Positions 7,467 to 18,088 of a stretch of DNA of 64,000 bases are shown here, piece by piece. The stretch comes from Aquipseudomonas alcaligenes_A (lineage in GTDB: Bacteria > Pseudomonadota > Gammaproteobacteria > Pseudomonadales > Pseudomonadaceae). The stretch lies in the NCBI GenBank assembly GCA_048595745.1, contig CP184361.1; one strand, given 5' to 3'. Numbering within the stretch: the stretch's first letter is position 1; every line of letters starts with the position of its first letter. The translations under genes were made by a program, and so were the position numbers. The notes beneath the pieces are model-generated. The model searched no databases, was not told where the DNA came from, and was given only the letters and a program-made list of their open reading frames with translations.

Positions 7467-9245
7467 CTACTGTTGCAGATGCCCGTAGAGCTTGGCGTAC
7501 AGCCCGCCCTCGGCGATCAGCTGCTGGTGATCGCCATCCTCGGCGATGCTGCCGCCGTCGAATACCAGCACGCGGTCGGCCTGCTTCACCGCCGACAGGC
7601 GATGGGCCACGATCAGCGTGGTACGGCCACTGAGGAAACGCCCAAGCGCCTCGTGCAGGGCATACTCGGTGGCGGCGTCGAGGGCCGAGGTGGCCTCGTC
7701 GAGGATCACCACCTTGGGCTCGGCCAGCACCATGCGGGCGATGGCCAGGCGCTGGCGCTGGCCACCGGACAGACGCACGCCGGAGCGCCCGACCACGCTG
7801 TCCAGGCCATCCGGCAGGGCGCGGATGGTGGCGGACAACTGGGCGATCTCCAGCGCCTGCCAGCAGGCCTCGTCGCTGCGCTCACGGCCCATGCACAGGT
7901 TGGCGCGCACCGTGTCGTTGAACAGCGCCGGGTGCTGCAGCACCACCGCCACATGCTCGCGCACCCGCTCCAGACCGATCTCCTCCAGGCTCGCCCCACC
8001 GAAACGGATGGTTCCGGCCTGGGCCGTGTAGAGCCCCAGCAGCAGCTGCACCAGGGTGCTCTTGCCGCCGCCGCTGGCGCCGACCAGGGCGACCTTCTCG
8101 CCGGGCGCGATGGCCAGGTCGAGATCATGCAGCACCGGTTCGTCACGGTAGGCGAAGCGCAACCCGCGCACCTCGATACCGACGGTGTCGCGGCCCTTGA
8201 ACGGGTCACTGCGGCCTTCGTGCTGCGGCTCGTCGGCACGCGCCAGCAGCTCGTTGATCCGCGCCAGCGCACCGCCGGCGGCGTAGTAGGCGTACTGCAC
8301 GCCGAGCAGCTGCTCGACCGGGCCGATCATGTACCAGAGGTAGCTGAACACGGCGAGCATCTGGCCGATCGACAGGTCGGAGAACAGCACGGTGAGCATG
8401 GCTGCGGCGCGGAAGATGTCGATGCCGAACTGGAACAGCAGGCCGCTGGTGCGCCCCGCCGCGTCGCTCTTCCACTGCGAGGCCACCGCGTAGTCGCGCA
8501 CCTCGCGGGCGCGCAGGCCGAGGCGGCCGAGGAAGTAGCCCTGGCGGTTGCCGGCGCGCACTTCCTGGATCGCCTCCAGGGTCTCGGTCAACGCCTGGGT
8601 GAAGCGCGAAGTACTGTCGTTCTCCAGCTTCTTCAGGTGCTTGACCTGCTTGCCCAGCTGCACCGTGGCAAAGATCACCAGCGGGTTGAACAGCAGGATC
8701 AGCAACGCCAGCTGCCAGTGCATCCAGATCAGCACGGCGGCGGTGCCGGTCAGGGTCAGCAGGGCCACCAGCACCTTGCTCAGGGTCTCGCCAATGAACT
8801 TGTCGAGGGTGTCCAGATCGGTGACCAGGTGGGCGGTGACGGTGCCGCCTCCGAGGTTCTCGTACTCGCTCAGGGCGATGCGCTTGAGCCGCTCGATCAG
8901 GCGCACCCGCAGCCGGAAGATCACGTCCTTGGACAGGCGGGCGAACAGGCGCGCCTGCAGCACGTTGCTGACCAGCGCCCCCAGGCGCAGCACCAGGGTC
9001 AGTACCAGCATCAGGCCGATGTAGCCGGCCGCACTCTGCCAGTCGGCGGGGAGGAAACGGTCCATCACCCGCAGCGCCGCATCGCCCTGCTTGAGCAGCA
9101 CCTCGTCCACCAGCAGCGGCAACAGCAGCGGAATCGGCACGCTGCACAAAGTGGCGAGCACGGCGATCAGGTTGGCCAGGATCAGGCCCTTGCGGTGGCG
9201 CAGCGCCAGGCGGCGGATTTCCGCCCAAGTCAACCGATCAGGCAT
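7467..9245 (-). CDS. ABC transporter, fused permease and ATP-binding domains (MsbA/exporter type)
   Basis: A 592-residue half-transporter expected to work as a homodimer in the inner membrane. The N-terminal part (to about 320) has six hydrophobic helices of the type I exporter fold. The ATPase part has Walker A GASGGGKST (about 386-394), the signature LSGGQRQR and Walker B VVILDEATSALD, followed by the switch histidine in IVAHRLS. Substrate cannot be read from the sequence: lipid, peptide or drug exporters all share this design. Its start overlaps the end of the DsbA-like gene by eight bases, so the two are translationally coupled. Confidence 0.9.
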   Translation of the reverse strand: MPDRLTWAEIRRLALRHRKGLILANLIAVLATLCSVPIPLLLPLLVDEVLLKQGDAALRVMDRFLPADWQSAAGYIGLMLVLTLVLRLGALVSNVLQARLFARLSKDVIFRLRVRLIERLKRIALSEYENLGGGTVTAHLVTDLDTLDKFIGETLSKVLVALLTLTGTAAVLIWMHWQLALLILLFNPLVIFATVQLGKQVKHLKKLENDSTSRFTQALTETLEAIQEVRAGNRQGYFLGRLGLRAREVRDYAVASQWKSDAAGRTSGLLFQFGIDIFRAAAMLTVLFSDLSIGQMLAVFSYLWYMIGPVEQLLGVQYAYYAAGGALARINELLARADEPQHEGRSDPFKGRDTVGIEVRGLRFAYRDEPVLHDLDLAIAPGEKVALVGASGGGKSTLVQLLLGLYTAQAGTIRFGGASLEEIGLERVREHVAVVLQHPALFNDTVRANLCMGRERSDEACWQALEIAQLSATIRALPDGLDSVVGRSGVRLSGGQRQRLAIARMVLAEPKVVILDEATSALDAATEYALHEALGRFLSGRTTLIVAHRLSAVKQADRVLVFDGGSIAEDGDHQQLIAEGGLYAKLYGHLQQ

Positions 9246-9873
9246 GCGCGGCCTGCTCCAGCCAGCGGCCGAGCAGCGGCGCCAGCGCCTGCAGCGGCTG
9301 GTAGCCGTTGGTCAGCAGGGCCAACTGGCCGTTACGCTCGGCCAACAGGGTGGGGAAGCCGGCGATGCCAAGGTCCTGCACCCAGTTGAAGTCGACCTCG
9401 GTGGCGGCCTGCATCGCCTGGCTGTCGAAAGCCGCGGCGAACTCGATACGCGGGATGCCGGCACGTTCGGCCAGCTCCACCAGCACCTGGGCACGCGTCA
9501 CGTCGCGCCCCTCGGCATAGAAGGCCTCCTGGATCAACTGCAGCAGGGGCCAGACGCTCTGCTCGTCCAGCTGGCGCGCGGTGACCAGCGCCCGACAGGC
9601 CGGTTCGGTGTCATAGACGAAGCCTTCAGGCAGGGCATCCTGGAAGTTGAACAGCTGGCCGGTGCTGGCGTTGACCGCCTGCCAGTGCGAGAGGATGCGC
9701 ACCCGCGCCGAAGGGTCCATGGCCGCGCGCTCGCGGCGCAGGCCACCCACCACCAGCTGCAGCGGTATGCCGGCGGCAGCCGCCTGCTCGGCCAGGGCCT
9801 GCACCACCGGGGCAAACCCCCAGCACCAGGAACACATGGGGTCCATCACGTAGAGCAGACGGGCTGGGCGCAA
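9238..9873 (-). CDS. DsbA-family thioredoxin-fold protein with CSWC motif
   Basis: A 211-residue protein with an N-terminal strand LLYVMDPMCSWCWGFAPVV, where CSWC is a thioredoxin-type active site, and a helical insertion typical of the DsbA/FrnE family. No signal peptide is visible, so it is probably cytoplasmic, unlike true DsbA. Family members include dithiol oxidoreductases and 2-hydroxychromene isomerase-like proteins. The C-terminus carries the cis-Pro-like stretch GIAGFPTLLAERNGQ. It is the first gene of a two-gene unit with the ABC exporter. Confidence 0.87.
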   Translation of the reverse strand: MRPARLLYVMDPMCSWCWGFAPVVQALAEQAAAAGIPLQLVVGGLRRERAAMDPSARVRILSHWQAVNASTGQLFNFQDALPEGFVYDTEPACRALVTARQLDEQSVWPLLQLIQEAFYAEGRDVTRAQVLVELAERAGIPRIEFAAAFDSQAMQAATEVDFNWVQDLGIAGFPTLLAERNGQLALLTNGYQPLQALAPLLGRWLEQAAHA

Positions 9874-9904
9874 GCTGGGCTCCTCGAAATTCCGCGGGGT
9901 GGTT

Positions 9905-9981
9905 GTAGGGGGGATAACGGCGCCGCCTTATCCACCAAGGGTGACGGCCGGTGGAAAAGACCTGCGGTCGTTTTCCACCCT
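9905..9981. repeat. Composite palindromic repeat downstream of trhO
   Basis: GTAGGGGGGATAACGGCG pairs with CGCCTTATCC, followed by a second unit GGTGGAAAAGACC/GGTCGTTTTCCACC. Same family as 2331-2424. It ends six bases from the trhO stop codon and fills the gap to the DsbA-like gene. Confidence 0.65.
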
Positions 9982-9986
9982 GCTCC

Positions 9987-10925
9987 TCATTGCTCCTGCA
10001 GCGCCTTGTAATTGAAGCCGATGGGGTGCGGCAGGTTGCGCTGCTGGGCGATCTCGATCTGCTTCTGCCGCTCGCGGGCGGCCTGGCGGGTCTTCTCCGG
10101 CAGCGAGTCCCAGCAATGCGGGCAACTGATGCCCGGCGAGTAGTGCGCGCTTTGCCGATCCTCGGCGGAGATCGGGTTGCGACAGGCATGGCACTGGTCG
10201 TAGTCGCCCTCGCTGAGGTCGTGGCGCACGGTCACGCGGTTGTCGAAGACGAAGCAGTCGCCCTGCCACTTGCTTTCATCCTGCGGCACCTCTTCCAGGT
10301 ACTTGAGGATGCCACCCTTGAGGTGGAAGACCTCCTCGAAGCCCTCGCCGAGCATGTAGCTGGAGGCCTTCTCACACCGGATGCCGCCGGTGCAGAACAT
10401 GGCGACCTTCTTGTGCTTGCTCGGGTCGTAGTGGGCCTTGATGTACTCGGGGAACTCGCGGAACGACTTGGTCTTGGGATCGACCGCGCCCTCGAAGGTG
10501 CCGATGGCGACCTCGTAGTCGTTGCGGGTATCGATCAGCAGCACCTCGGGGTCCGCGATCAGGGCGTTCCAGTCCTTGGGCTCGACGTAGGTGCCGACGC
10601 GCTGGTTGGGGTCCACGCCCGGTACGCCGAGGGTGACGATTTCCTTCTTCAGCTTGACCTTGGTGCGGTAGAAGGGCTGCTCGTCGCAGTAGGATTCCTT
10701 GTGATCGACATCCGCCAGGCGCGGGTCGCGCTTGAGCCAGGCCAGCAGGCCATCGATGCCCTCGCGCGTGGCGGAAACGGTGCCGTTGATGCCTTCCTCG
10801 GCGAGCAGCAGGGTGCCCTTCACGCCGAATTCCAACATGGTGTTGAGCAGGGGCTCGCGCAGCGCTTCGTAATCCGGCAGGGACACGAACTTGTACAGCG
10901 CCGCGACAACAATCTTCGCAGTCAT
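9987..10925 (-). CDS. trhO: tRNA uridine(34) hydroxylase TrhO (YceA), rhodanese fold
   Basis: A 312-residue protein. TrhO adds the 5-hydroxyl group to U34 in certain tRNAs, using O2. The N-terminal domain (about 1-95) is followed by a rhodanese domain with the active loop CTGGIRCEK (C178 catalytic, C184), preceded by LLIDTRNDYE. A C-terminal segment adds a Cys-rich knuckle (DQCHACRNPIS and ISCPHCWDSL). I chose the ATG at 10925, with TGGAGAA upstream, over an in-frame start seven codons earlier. It is separated from bolA by a strong terminator, so it is likely its own transcript. Confidence 0.93.
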   Translation of the reverse strand: MTAKIVVAALYKFVSLPDYEALREPLLNTMLEFGVKGTLLLAEEGINGTVSATREGIDGLLAWLKRDPRLADVDHKESYCDEQPFYRTKVKLKKEIVTLGVPGVDPNQRVGTYVEPKDWNALIADPEVLLIDTRNDYEVAIGTFEGAVDPKTKSFREFPEYIKAHYDPSKHKKVAMFCTGGIRCEKASSYMLGEGFEEVFHLKGGILKYLEEVPQDESKWQGDCFVFDNRVTVRHDLSEGDYDQCHACRNPISAEDRQSAHYSPGISCPHCWDSLPEKTRQAARERQKQIEIAQQRNLPHPIGFNYKALQEQ

Positions 10926-10974
10926 GCAGTGTTCTCCAGTGGTCACCCTCGCAAAGGGCGGACCGGGGCTCTAA

Positions 10975-11000
10975 ATAAAAGCGCCGGCTTGAGCCGGCGC
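10975..11000 (-). terminator. Rho-independent terminator after bolA
   Basis: GCGCCGGCT and AGCCGGCGC form a 9-bp stem with a 2-base loop, followed on the minus strand by TTTTATTT. It ends the DUF2059-bolA transcript before trhO. Confidence 0.85.
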
Positions 11001-11049
11001 GGAGCACGATTCTAACGCAGCGGCGCGGCCTGGGGCACGCGCTGCGGGA

Positions 11050-11355
11050 TTAGTGGTCGTGCTTGCTGCCACCACGGCAGGTTGGCGAATCCGGTGCGAC
11101 GCCCTGCGCGGCCCACTCCTCGGGGGTGTAGGTGTGCAGCGCCAGTGCGTGAAATTGCTGCATCAGATCGCCCAGGGTGGCGTAGACCTTCTGGTGGCGC
11201 TTGACCGCATTCAGGCCGGCGAAGGCCGGGCTGACGATCACCGCCTTGTAGTGGGTTTCCTGGCCACGGCTGTGCATGTGGCTCTCGTCCTGCACATCGA
11301 GGTGCTCGCTGTGCAGCGGCTGCAGGGCGGCGATGATCTGGTCGCGCATGCTCAT
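11050..11355 (-). CDS. bolA: BolA family protein
   Basis: A 101-residue protein with the class II KH-like BolA fold. BolA proteins bind DNA and/or monothiol glutaredoxins with an Fe-S cluster and influence cell shape and stress responses. The family signature HALALHTYTPEEW is present, as is a C-terminal SPTCRGG stretch. The start has CGAGGAA eight bases upstream; a second Met three codons later is possible. It lies 13 bases after the DUF2059 gene on the same strand, so the two probably form one transcript ended by the hairpin at 10975-11000. Confidence 0.93.
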   Translation of the reverse strand: MSMRDQIIAALQPLHSEHLDVQDESHMHSRGQETHYKAVIVSPAFAGLNAVKRHQKVYATLGDLMQQFHALALHTYTPEEWAAQGVAPDSPTCRGGSKHDH

Positions 11356-11368
11356 GTCCGGTTCCTCG

Positions 11369-11866
11369 TTACGGCTTGGCGGGTTTCAGTTCGCTGGTCA
11401 TCGCCCCCAGCAGGCGGTCGACTTCCGGCACCGCCTGCTGCAGGCGGGCCTGGGTCAGCTGGGCGGAATGCGCCATCAGCTGCGGCATCTGCTCCAGCAC
11501 CTTGCGCCCGACCGGGGTCTGGTAGAAGGCCAGCAACTCCTTAAGTTCGGCTTCGCTGAAGGCATCGGTGTACAGCGCCACCAGCGCCTCATCCAGCTTG
11601 CCCTCGCCCACTACCTTGTCCAGCGCAGTATCGGCCTGGGCCTGGTAGCGCTCCAGCACGGCCTTCTGCGCCTCGCTACCGCCGGCCTGGGCGAAGCGCT
11701 GGGCGAACATCTGACGGACCTGCATGTAGGCCGGCACGGCCAGCTTGTCGACGCGAGTCAGCTCGACGAAGCGCTTGGCCTCGGCAACGTGACTGGCAGA
11801 CGCGGCCAGCAGAGGCCCGCTGGCGAACAGCAGCAGGAGAGAACAAACGGCGCGCAAGCGGCTCAT
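11369..11866 (-). CDS. DUF2059 domain secreted protein
   Basis: A 165-residue protein with a signal peptide (MSRLRAVCSLLLLFASGPLL, cleavage after about residue 22) and a helical DUF2059 domain, recognisable from LKELLAFYQTPVGRKVLEQMP. It is expected in the periplasm; function unknown. The start at 11866 has GAGG upstream, and upstream extensions in the same frame lack family character. It immediately precedes bolA. Confidence 0.85.
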   Translation of the reverse strand: MSRLRAVCSLLLLFASGPLLAASASHVAEAKRFVELTRVDKLAVPAYMQVRQMFAQRFAQAGGSEAQKAVLERYQAQADTALDKVVGEGKLDEALVALYTDAFSEAELKELLAFYQTPVGRKVLEQMPQLMAHSAQLTQARLQQAVPEVDRLLGAMTSELKPAKP

Positions 11867-12036
11867 GGGTAGATCCTCGGGTAAAACGCGGGGCGCCATT
11901 CTGCGCGCAGCGTCTGCCGGGCTCAAGCGCCGGGGGCGGCGCAAATGGCCATCACTTGCCCCGCAACCCCGGTAATAGGCATGATCACTCATCTTTCGGG
12001 GCCGGCTCCCCCCTGCCCCACACATGGATGTGTCTG

Positions 12037-13047
12037 ATGAACAGCTTCACCAACCCGCTCACGCCGCACTCACAGCCCCTGTGCGATGCCCAAGGCCGCC
12101 TGCAGGCGAATGCCGTCGGCTGGTCCACTCGCCCGCTGGTGAACTGCGCGCTACCGCGCAACCTGGGCCGCCGCAAGCGCTGGAACCACTGGTGCATCAC
12201 CACGCCGGACTGGATGCTGGCCCTGACCTTCGCCGACCTCGACTACCTGGGCTACGGCGCGGCCTATTTCCTCGACCTGCACAGCGGTAAAGCGGCCGCG
12301 CGCACCCAGCTGAGTCCCTTCGGCCAGGGCTGCGACCTGCCGGATACGCCGCTGGAAAGCCACGCTTTCCGCCATAGCCGCCTGCAGCTGCGCGCCGATG
12401 ATCGTGGCAGCATGATCCGCCTGACGGCCATGGCCCCGGACATCGGCGGCCAGCCGCTGCAGGTGGCACTGGATATCCAGCGACCGCCGCACCTGGAGTC
12501 GGTCAACCTGATCTGCCCGATGGGCCGCCGCACCTTCCACGCCACCAGCCGCCAGCTCGGTCTACCGGTGACCGGCAACCTGCAGCTGGGGGGGCGACAG
12601 TACCTGTGCACGCCGGGGCAAAGCTTCGCCTCGCTGGACTTTGCCCGCGGCGTCTGGCCACTGAAAAGCCACTGGACCCGCGCCGCCTTCGCCGCACCCG
12701 GCGGCATTGCCGGTAACTTCGGCACCGGCTGGTGCGACTACAGCGGGCTGTCGGAAAACGCCCTGTGGTTCGGCGGGGAGCTGGTGCATCTGGAAGAGCG
12801 GGTCGAGATCGAGCGGCCGCCGAAGGGCCCGCTGGAACCCTGGAACCTGCACAGCGCCAGCGGCCGGGTCGAACTGCGTTTTACCCCGCGCCAGCAGCAC
12901 CAGGCCTGCCCGCGCCTGGGGCCGCTGTATGCCGACACCCGCCAGTGGTTCGGCCGCTTCGACGGCGTGCTGCGCGGCCCGCAGGGTGAGAAGGTGCCGG
13001 TGAGCAGTGCCTACGGCTGGATGGGCGCGACCCACGCGCGCTGGTAA
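12037..13047 (+). CDS. DUF2804 domain-containing protein
   Basis: A 336-residue protein matching what I recall of DUF2804: GRRKRWNHWCITTPDWM near the N-terminus, PMGRRTFHATSRQLGLPVTG in the middle, and a C-terminal GVLRGPQGEKVPVSSAYGWM. The fold is all-beta and lipocalin-like in related families; no enzymatic role is established. I place the start at 12037; an in-frame ATG three codons earlier is also possible. It lies upstream of fumC with 78 bases between, diverging from the DUF2059-bolA unit. Confidence 0.82.
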   Translation: MNSFTNPLTPHSQPLCDAQGRLQANAVGWSTRPLVNCALPRNLGRRKRWNHWCITTPDWMLALTFADLDYLGYGAAYFLDLHSGKAAARTQLSPFGQGCDLPDTPLESHAFRHSRLQLRADDRGSMIRLTAMAPDIGGQPLQVALDIQRPPHLESVNLICPMGRRTFHATSRQLGLPVTGNLQLGGRQYLCTPGQSFASLDFARGVWPLKSHWTRAAFAAPGGIAGNFGTGWCDYSGLSENALWFGGELVHLEERVEIERPPKGPLEPWNLHSASGRVELRFTPRQQHQACPRLGPLYADTRQWFGRFDGVLRGPQGEKVPVSSAYGWMGATHARW

Positions 13048-13125
13048 TCGCTGCCATAGAAAAGCTGTGGAACCGCGGCAACGTACGGCGGCCTAAACTG
13101 CCGACCAGTGATGAGGAGCCGCCCC

Positions 13126-14512
<1,387 letters not shown>

Positions 14513-14520
<8 letters not shown>

Positions 14521-15133
14521 AGAAACGAAAAGCGGCGCCACCCCGCTGGAAGGCGACGGCAAGCGCATCCTGCTGATTCTCGGCACGCCCAAGCGTGACA
14601 GCCTCTGTCATGCCCTCGCCGAAGCCTACAGCAGCGGCGCCCGTGGCCAGGGCCATGTGGTGCGCCAGCTCAAACTCGGCGAGCTACAGTTCGACCCGAT
14701 CCTGCGCGAGGGCTTTGGCCAGCAGCAGACGCTGGAGCCGGACCTGCTGGAGGCGCAGCGGCAGATCCACTGGGCCGAGCACCTGGTGTTCGTCTACCCG
14801 GTCTGGTGGGGCGGCGTGCCGGCGCTGCTCAAGGGTTTCTTCGACCGCACCTTCCTGCCCGGCTTCGCCTTCAAGTACCGCAACCGCTCGCAGCTGTGGG
14901 ACAAGCTGCTGAGCGGGCGCACCGCCGATCTGCTGGTCACCCTGGACACCCCGCCCTGGTACTTCCGCTGGATCTACGGCGCGCCGGCGCACCGGCAGAT
15001 GGTGCGCACCATCCTCGGCTTCTGCGGCATCAAGACCCGCCGCCTGACCGAATTCGCCCCGGTGCGCCCTTCCTCCGAGGAACAGCGCCAGGGCTGGCTG
15101 CGCAAGGCCGAGGGGCTGGGCGTCAGGGCCTGA
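14513..15133 (+). CDS. NAD(P)H-dependent oxidoreductase, flavodoxin fold
   Basis: A 206-residue protein of the NQO1/MdaB-like group, which reduces quinones through FMN or FAD. The fold is shown by RILLILGTPKRDSLCHALAE (flavin phosphate loop) and the hallmark YPVWWGGVPALLKGFFDR. It is translationally coupled to fumC by an eight-base overlap, and its 3' end overlaps the convergent DMT transporter gene by eleven bases. Specific substrate not known. Confidence 0.88.
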
Positions 15134-16088
15134 GCGTCACCAGGCGGGCACGACGCGCGCGCCAACCGGCCAGCAACGAAGGTCCCAGCGCCGTGAGCGC
15201 CGAGCCCAGCACCACCAGCACTGCGCCACCGTAACCGAGCAGGTTGATCTGCTCCGGCTGCACATGGTCGGGCCACCAGACGGCAGCCAGGGCCACCGCG
15301 ACAAAAGTCACCAGCGGGGTGATCGACAGGGTCGCGCTGACCCGCGAGGCCTCCCAGTGCGCCAGCGCCTCGGCGAAAGCGCCGTAGGCCACCAGCGTAT
15401 TCAGGCAGCAGGCCAGCAGCAGCCAGCACTGCAGTGTGCTGAGCTGCAGTACCTGCAGCGGATGGGCCCAGGGCGTGAGCAGCAAGGCGCAGGCCAGGTA
15501 AATCACCATCATGATCTGTGGTGAGCTCCACTGGGTCAGCAGCTGCTTCTGCGCAAGTCCGTAGAACACCCAGACGAAAGCCGCCAGCAGTATCACCAGC
15601 ACCCCGGTGGTGTAAGTGGTCAGCGAGGTCAGCAACTCTGCCAGGCGCTGGTTGAAGAACAGGCCGAAACCGAGCAACAGGATTGCCATGCCGACACCCT
15701 GGCCAAGGCTGAATGACTCGCGGAACACGAACAGGCTGGCCACCAGAAACAGGATCGGCGCCATCTGGATTACCAGCTGGGTAGTGCCGGGGCTGAGCAT
15801 GTTTAGGCCGATCAGGTAGAGCACGTAGTTGGCGGTCAGGCCGAGAATGGCCAGCACCAGAAGACCCTGGCCACGGCGCCCGAGCGGGGCAAAACGCGGC
15901 AGGCGACGCTGGGTCGACAACCAGATGAACAGCAGCACACCGGACACCAGCAGGCGGCACCAGGTGACGGTGACCGGGTCCATCACCTGCAGCACTTCCT
16001 TGAGCTTGATCGGCAGGATGCCCCAGAGCACGGCAGTGGTAAGGGCGAGCAGCAGGCCGAAAAGCCAGCGGCCGGAGGAAACGTGCAT
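15123..16088 (-). CDS. DMT-superfamily (EamA) membrane transporter
   Basis: A 321-residue protein with about ten hydrophobic helices arranged as two EamA repeats (first about 8-145, second about 155-305). Family members export amino acids or other metabolites. The first helix begins GLLLALTTAVLWGILPI, typical of the group. GAGG lies seven bases before the ATG at 16088. No linked genes reveal a substrate. It converges on the flavodoxin-fold reductase with an eleven-base overlap. Confidence 0.88.
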   Translation of the reverse strand: MHVSSGRWLFGLLLALTTAVLWGILPIKLKEVLQVMDPVTVTWCRLLVSGVLLFIWLSTQRRLPRFAPLGRRGQGLLVLAILGLTANYVLYLIGLNMLSPGTTQLVIQMAPILFLVASLFVFRESFSLGQGVGMAILLLGFGLFFNQRLAELLTSLTTYTTGVLVILLAAFVWVFYGLAQKQLLTQWSSPQIMMVIYLACALLLTPWAHPLQVLQLSTLQCWLLLACCLNTLVAYGAFAEALAHWEASRVSATLSITPLVTFVAVALAAVWWPDHVQPEQINLLGYGGAVLVVLGSALTALGPSLLAGWRARRARLVTLRP

Positions 16089-16295
16089 GACAGCCTCGAC
16101 GGCGAAACAGCGGAACGGCCGGGAATTATAGGCCGCGCCCGATTGACCCGACAGCCACAGCTGACCACGCAGACAGGAACAAACTGTGCCGCCCGCTCGA
16201 GATGACTAAAAAATGACCACTTGTCGCGCCAGCCTACTCGCTAATGACCAGGCACTAGACTGAAAGCAGTGCACCCTGTCGCAGGAGGCTTAGCC

Positions 16296-16505
16296 ATGTT
16301 CGGTCAACGCAATATCGACCCCGCCCCCGGCACCCACTACCGCAGCGAGCGAGTCAGTGCGGTCAATGGTCAGTATTTTTTCGCCACTCGCGAAGGCACC
16401 CTGGAAGGCCCCTTCTTCACCCGCGTCGATGCGGAGCGCGAGATCGCCTTCTACATCCGCCGCATGCAGCAGGCCAACGACATCATCGAAAGCCGCGCCT
16501 TCTAG
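16296..16505 (+). CDS. Small conserved protein (DUF6316-like)
   Basis: A 69-residue protein with a compact core NGQYFFATREGTLEGPFFTR followed by an amphipathic helix. It resembles a small family common in Pseudomonas that I believe is DUF6316; function unknown. GCAGGAGG seven bases before the ATG is a strong site. Its TAG stop directly abuts the stop codon of the convergent pap gene with no gap or terminator. The 207 bases upstream hold no gene. Confidence 0.75.
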   Translation: MFGQRNIDPAPGTHYRSERVSAVNGQYFFATREGTLEGPFFTRVDAEREIAFYIRRMQQANDIIESRAF

Positions 16506-17993
16506 TCAGTCGTTGGCAAAGGCCCTTTCCAGCGCTTCATTGATGGTGCGCAGCACCTTGACCCGAGCGAAGCGCTTGTCGTTGGCCTCCACCAGGGTCC
16601 AGGGCGCGATCGAGGTACTGGTGCGGTCGACCATGTCGCCTACGGCATCACAATAGGCGTCCCACTTGTCGCGATTGCGCCAGTCCTCTTCGGTGATCTT
16701 GAAGCGCTTGAAGGCGATCTGCTCGCGCTCCTTGAAGCGCTTGAACTGCTCGTCCTGGTCGATGGCCAGCCAGAACTTCACCAGCACCACGCCGGCGCGA
16801 CTCAGTTGCTCTTCGAAGTCGTTTATCTCGCCATAGGCGCGCAGCCAGTCACTGGGCTGGCAGAAGCCCTCCACACGCTCCACCAGAACCCGGCCATACC
16901 AGGAACGGTCGAACACGGTGAACTTGCCGCGCGCCGGAATGTGCCGCCAGAAGCGCCACAGGTAGGGCTGGGCGCGCTCCTCCTCGGTCGGCGCGGCGAT
17001 CGGCACGATACGGTACTGGCGCGGGTCCAGGGCCGCTGCCACACGGCGGATGGCGCCGCCCTTGCCGGCCGCATCGTTGCCCTCGAACACCGCCACCAGC
17101 GCGTGCCGGCGCATGCGCTTGTCGCGCATCAGCATGGCCAGGCGCGCCTGCTCCGCCGCCAGCATGTCCTTGTAGGCGTCCTTGTCCAGACTCTGGGTGA
17201 GGTCCAGGCTGTCCAGCAGGATGCGGTTGTCCAGGCTGGCCACTATCGGCGCCACATGCGGCTGGGCGGTCGGACGCGTCTTGGCTTTGAGCGCCGCCTG
17301 CAGGCCGTCGAGGAGAATGCGCCCCACCGTCAGGCTGCGATAGCACTCGTCGCTGCCCTCGACCACGTACCAGGGGGCGAAGTCGCGACTGCTGCGCCGC
17401 AGCACGCGTTCACCGTTGCGCACGAACTTGTCGTAGGTCTTGGACTGCTGCCAGTCCAGCGGGCTGAGGCGCCAGGCGCGCTGCGGGTCGTCCTGCAACT
17501 CCTTCAGGCGCATCTTCATCTGCTTCTTGGACAGGTGGAACCAGAACTTGAAGATCAGCGCCCCCTCGTCGCACAGCATCTGCTCCAGCGCCAGGGCACC
17601 ATCGATGGCCTGGTCCAGCACGGCATCCTTGAAATGGCCATGGATGCGGCCCTGGATCATCTGGCTGTACCAGTTGCCGAAGAAGATACCGATGCGGCCC
17701 TTGGGCGGTAGTTGCCGCCAGAAACGCCAGGCCGGAGGCCGCGCCAGCTCTTCGTCGGTCTGCACGTCGAAGGTGCTGACCTGAATCAGGCGCGGGTCCA
17801 TCCACTCATTGAGGAGCTTGACCGTCTCTCCCTTGCCGGCGCCCTCCACGCCATTGATCAGAATGATCACCGGGAAGCGCCCCTGCTGCTGCAGTTCAAA
17901 CTGCGCCTCCAGCAAGGCCTCGCGCAGCGCGGGCAGTTCCTTTTCGTATTCGGCCGGATCAATCTTGCGGCCCAGTTCGGCGGACTCAAACAT
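16506..17993 (-). CDS. pap: Polyphosphate:AMP phosphotransferase (two-domain PPK2)
   Basis: A 495-residue protein made of two PPK2 domains (about 1-245 and 255-495). The enzyme makes ADP from AMP using polyphosphate. Each half has a Walker A-like loop, GVEGAGKGET (about 48-57) and GNDAAGKGGAIRR (about 305-317), and a Walker B/lid region (FFGNWYSQMI; FDRSWYGRVLVERVEG). The second half keeps the more canonical motifs and is expected to be catalytic. AGGGAG precedes the ATG. It is divergent from mnmC. Confidence 0.93.
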   Translation of the reverse strand: MFESAELGRKIDPAEYEKELPALREALLEAQFELQQQGRFPVIILINGVEGAGKGETVKLLNEWMDPRLIQVSTFDVQTDEELARPPAWRFWRQLPPKGRIGIFFGNWYSQMIQGRIHGHFKDAVLDQAIDGALALEQMLCDEGALIFKFWFHLSKKQMKMRLKELQDDPQRAWRLSPLDWQQSKTYDKFVRNGERVLRRSSRDFAPWYVVEGSDECYRSLTVGRILLDGLQAALKAKTRPTAQPHVAPIVASLDNRILLDSLDLTQSLDKDAYKDMLAAEQARLAMLMRDKRMRRHALVAVFEGNDAAGKGGAIRRVAAALDPRQYRIVPIAAPTEEERAQPYLWRFWRHIPARGKFTVFDRSWYGRVLVERVEGFCQPSDWLRAYGEINDFEEQLSRAGVVLVKFWLAIDQDEQFKRFKEREQIAFKRFKITEEDWRNRDKWDAYCDAVGDMVDRTSTSIAPWTLVEANDKRFARVKVLRTINEALERAFAND

Positions 17994-18088
17994 AGAGGTC
18001 TCCCTGTCTCGATTCGCTCAGCCTAGCGGATTCGCCGAGCCTTGGCGCAAGTAGCTACAATGCCGCACCTTGTTTTCCGGGTGCCTCG

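Noticed and set aside
7473..9389. A 638-codon plus-strand frame opposite the ABC transporter
   Set aside because: Low-complexity Gln/Ala/His-rich product, typical of antisense frames in GC-rich genes; the minus-strand gene has all ABC motifs.
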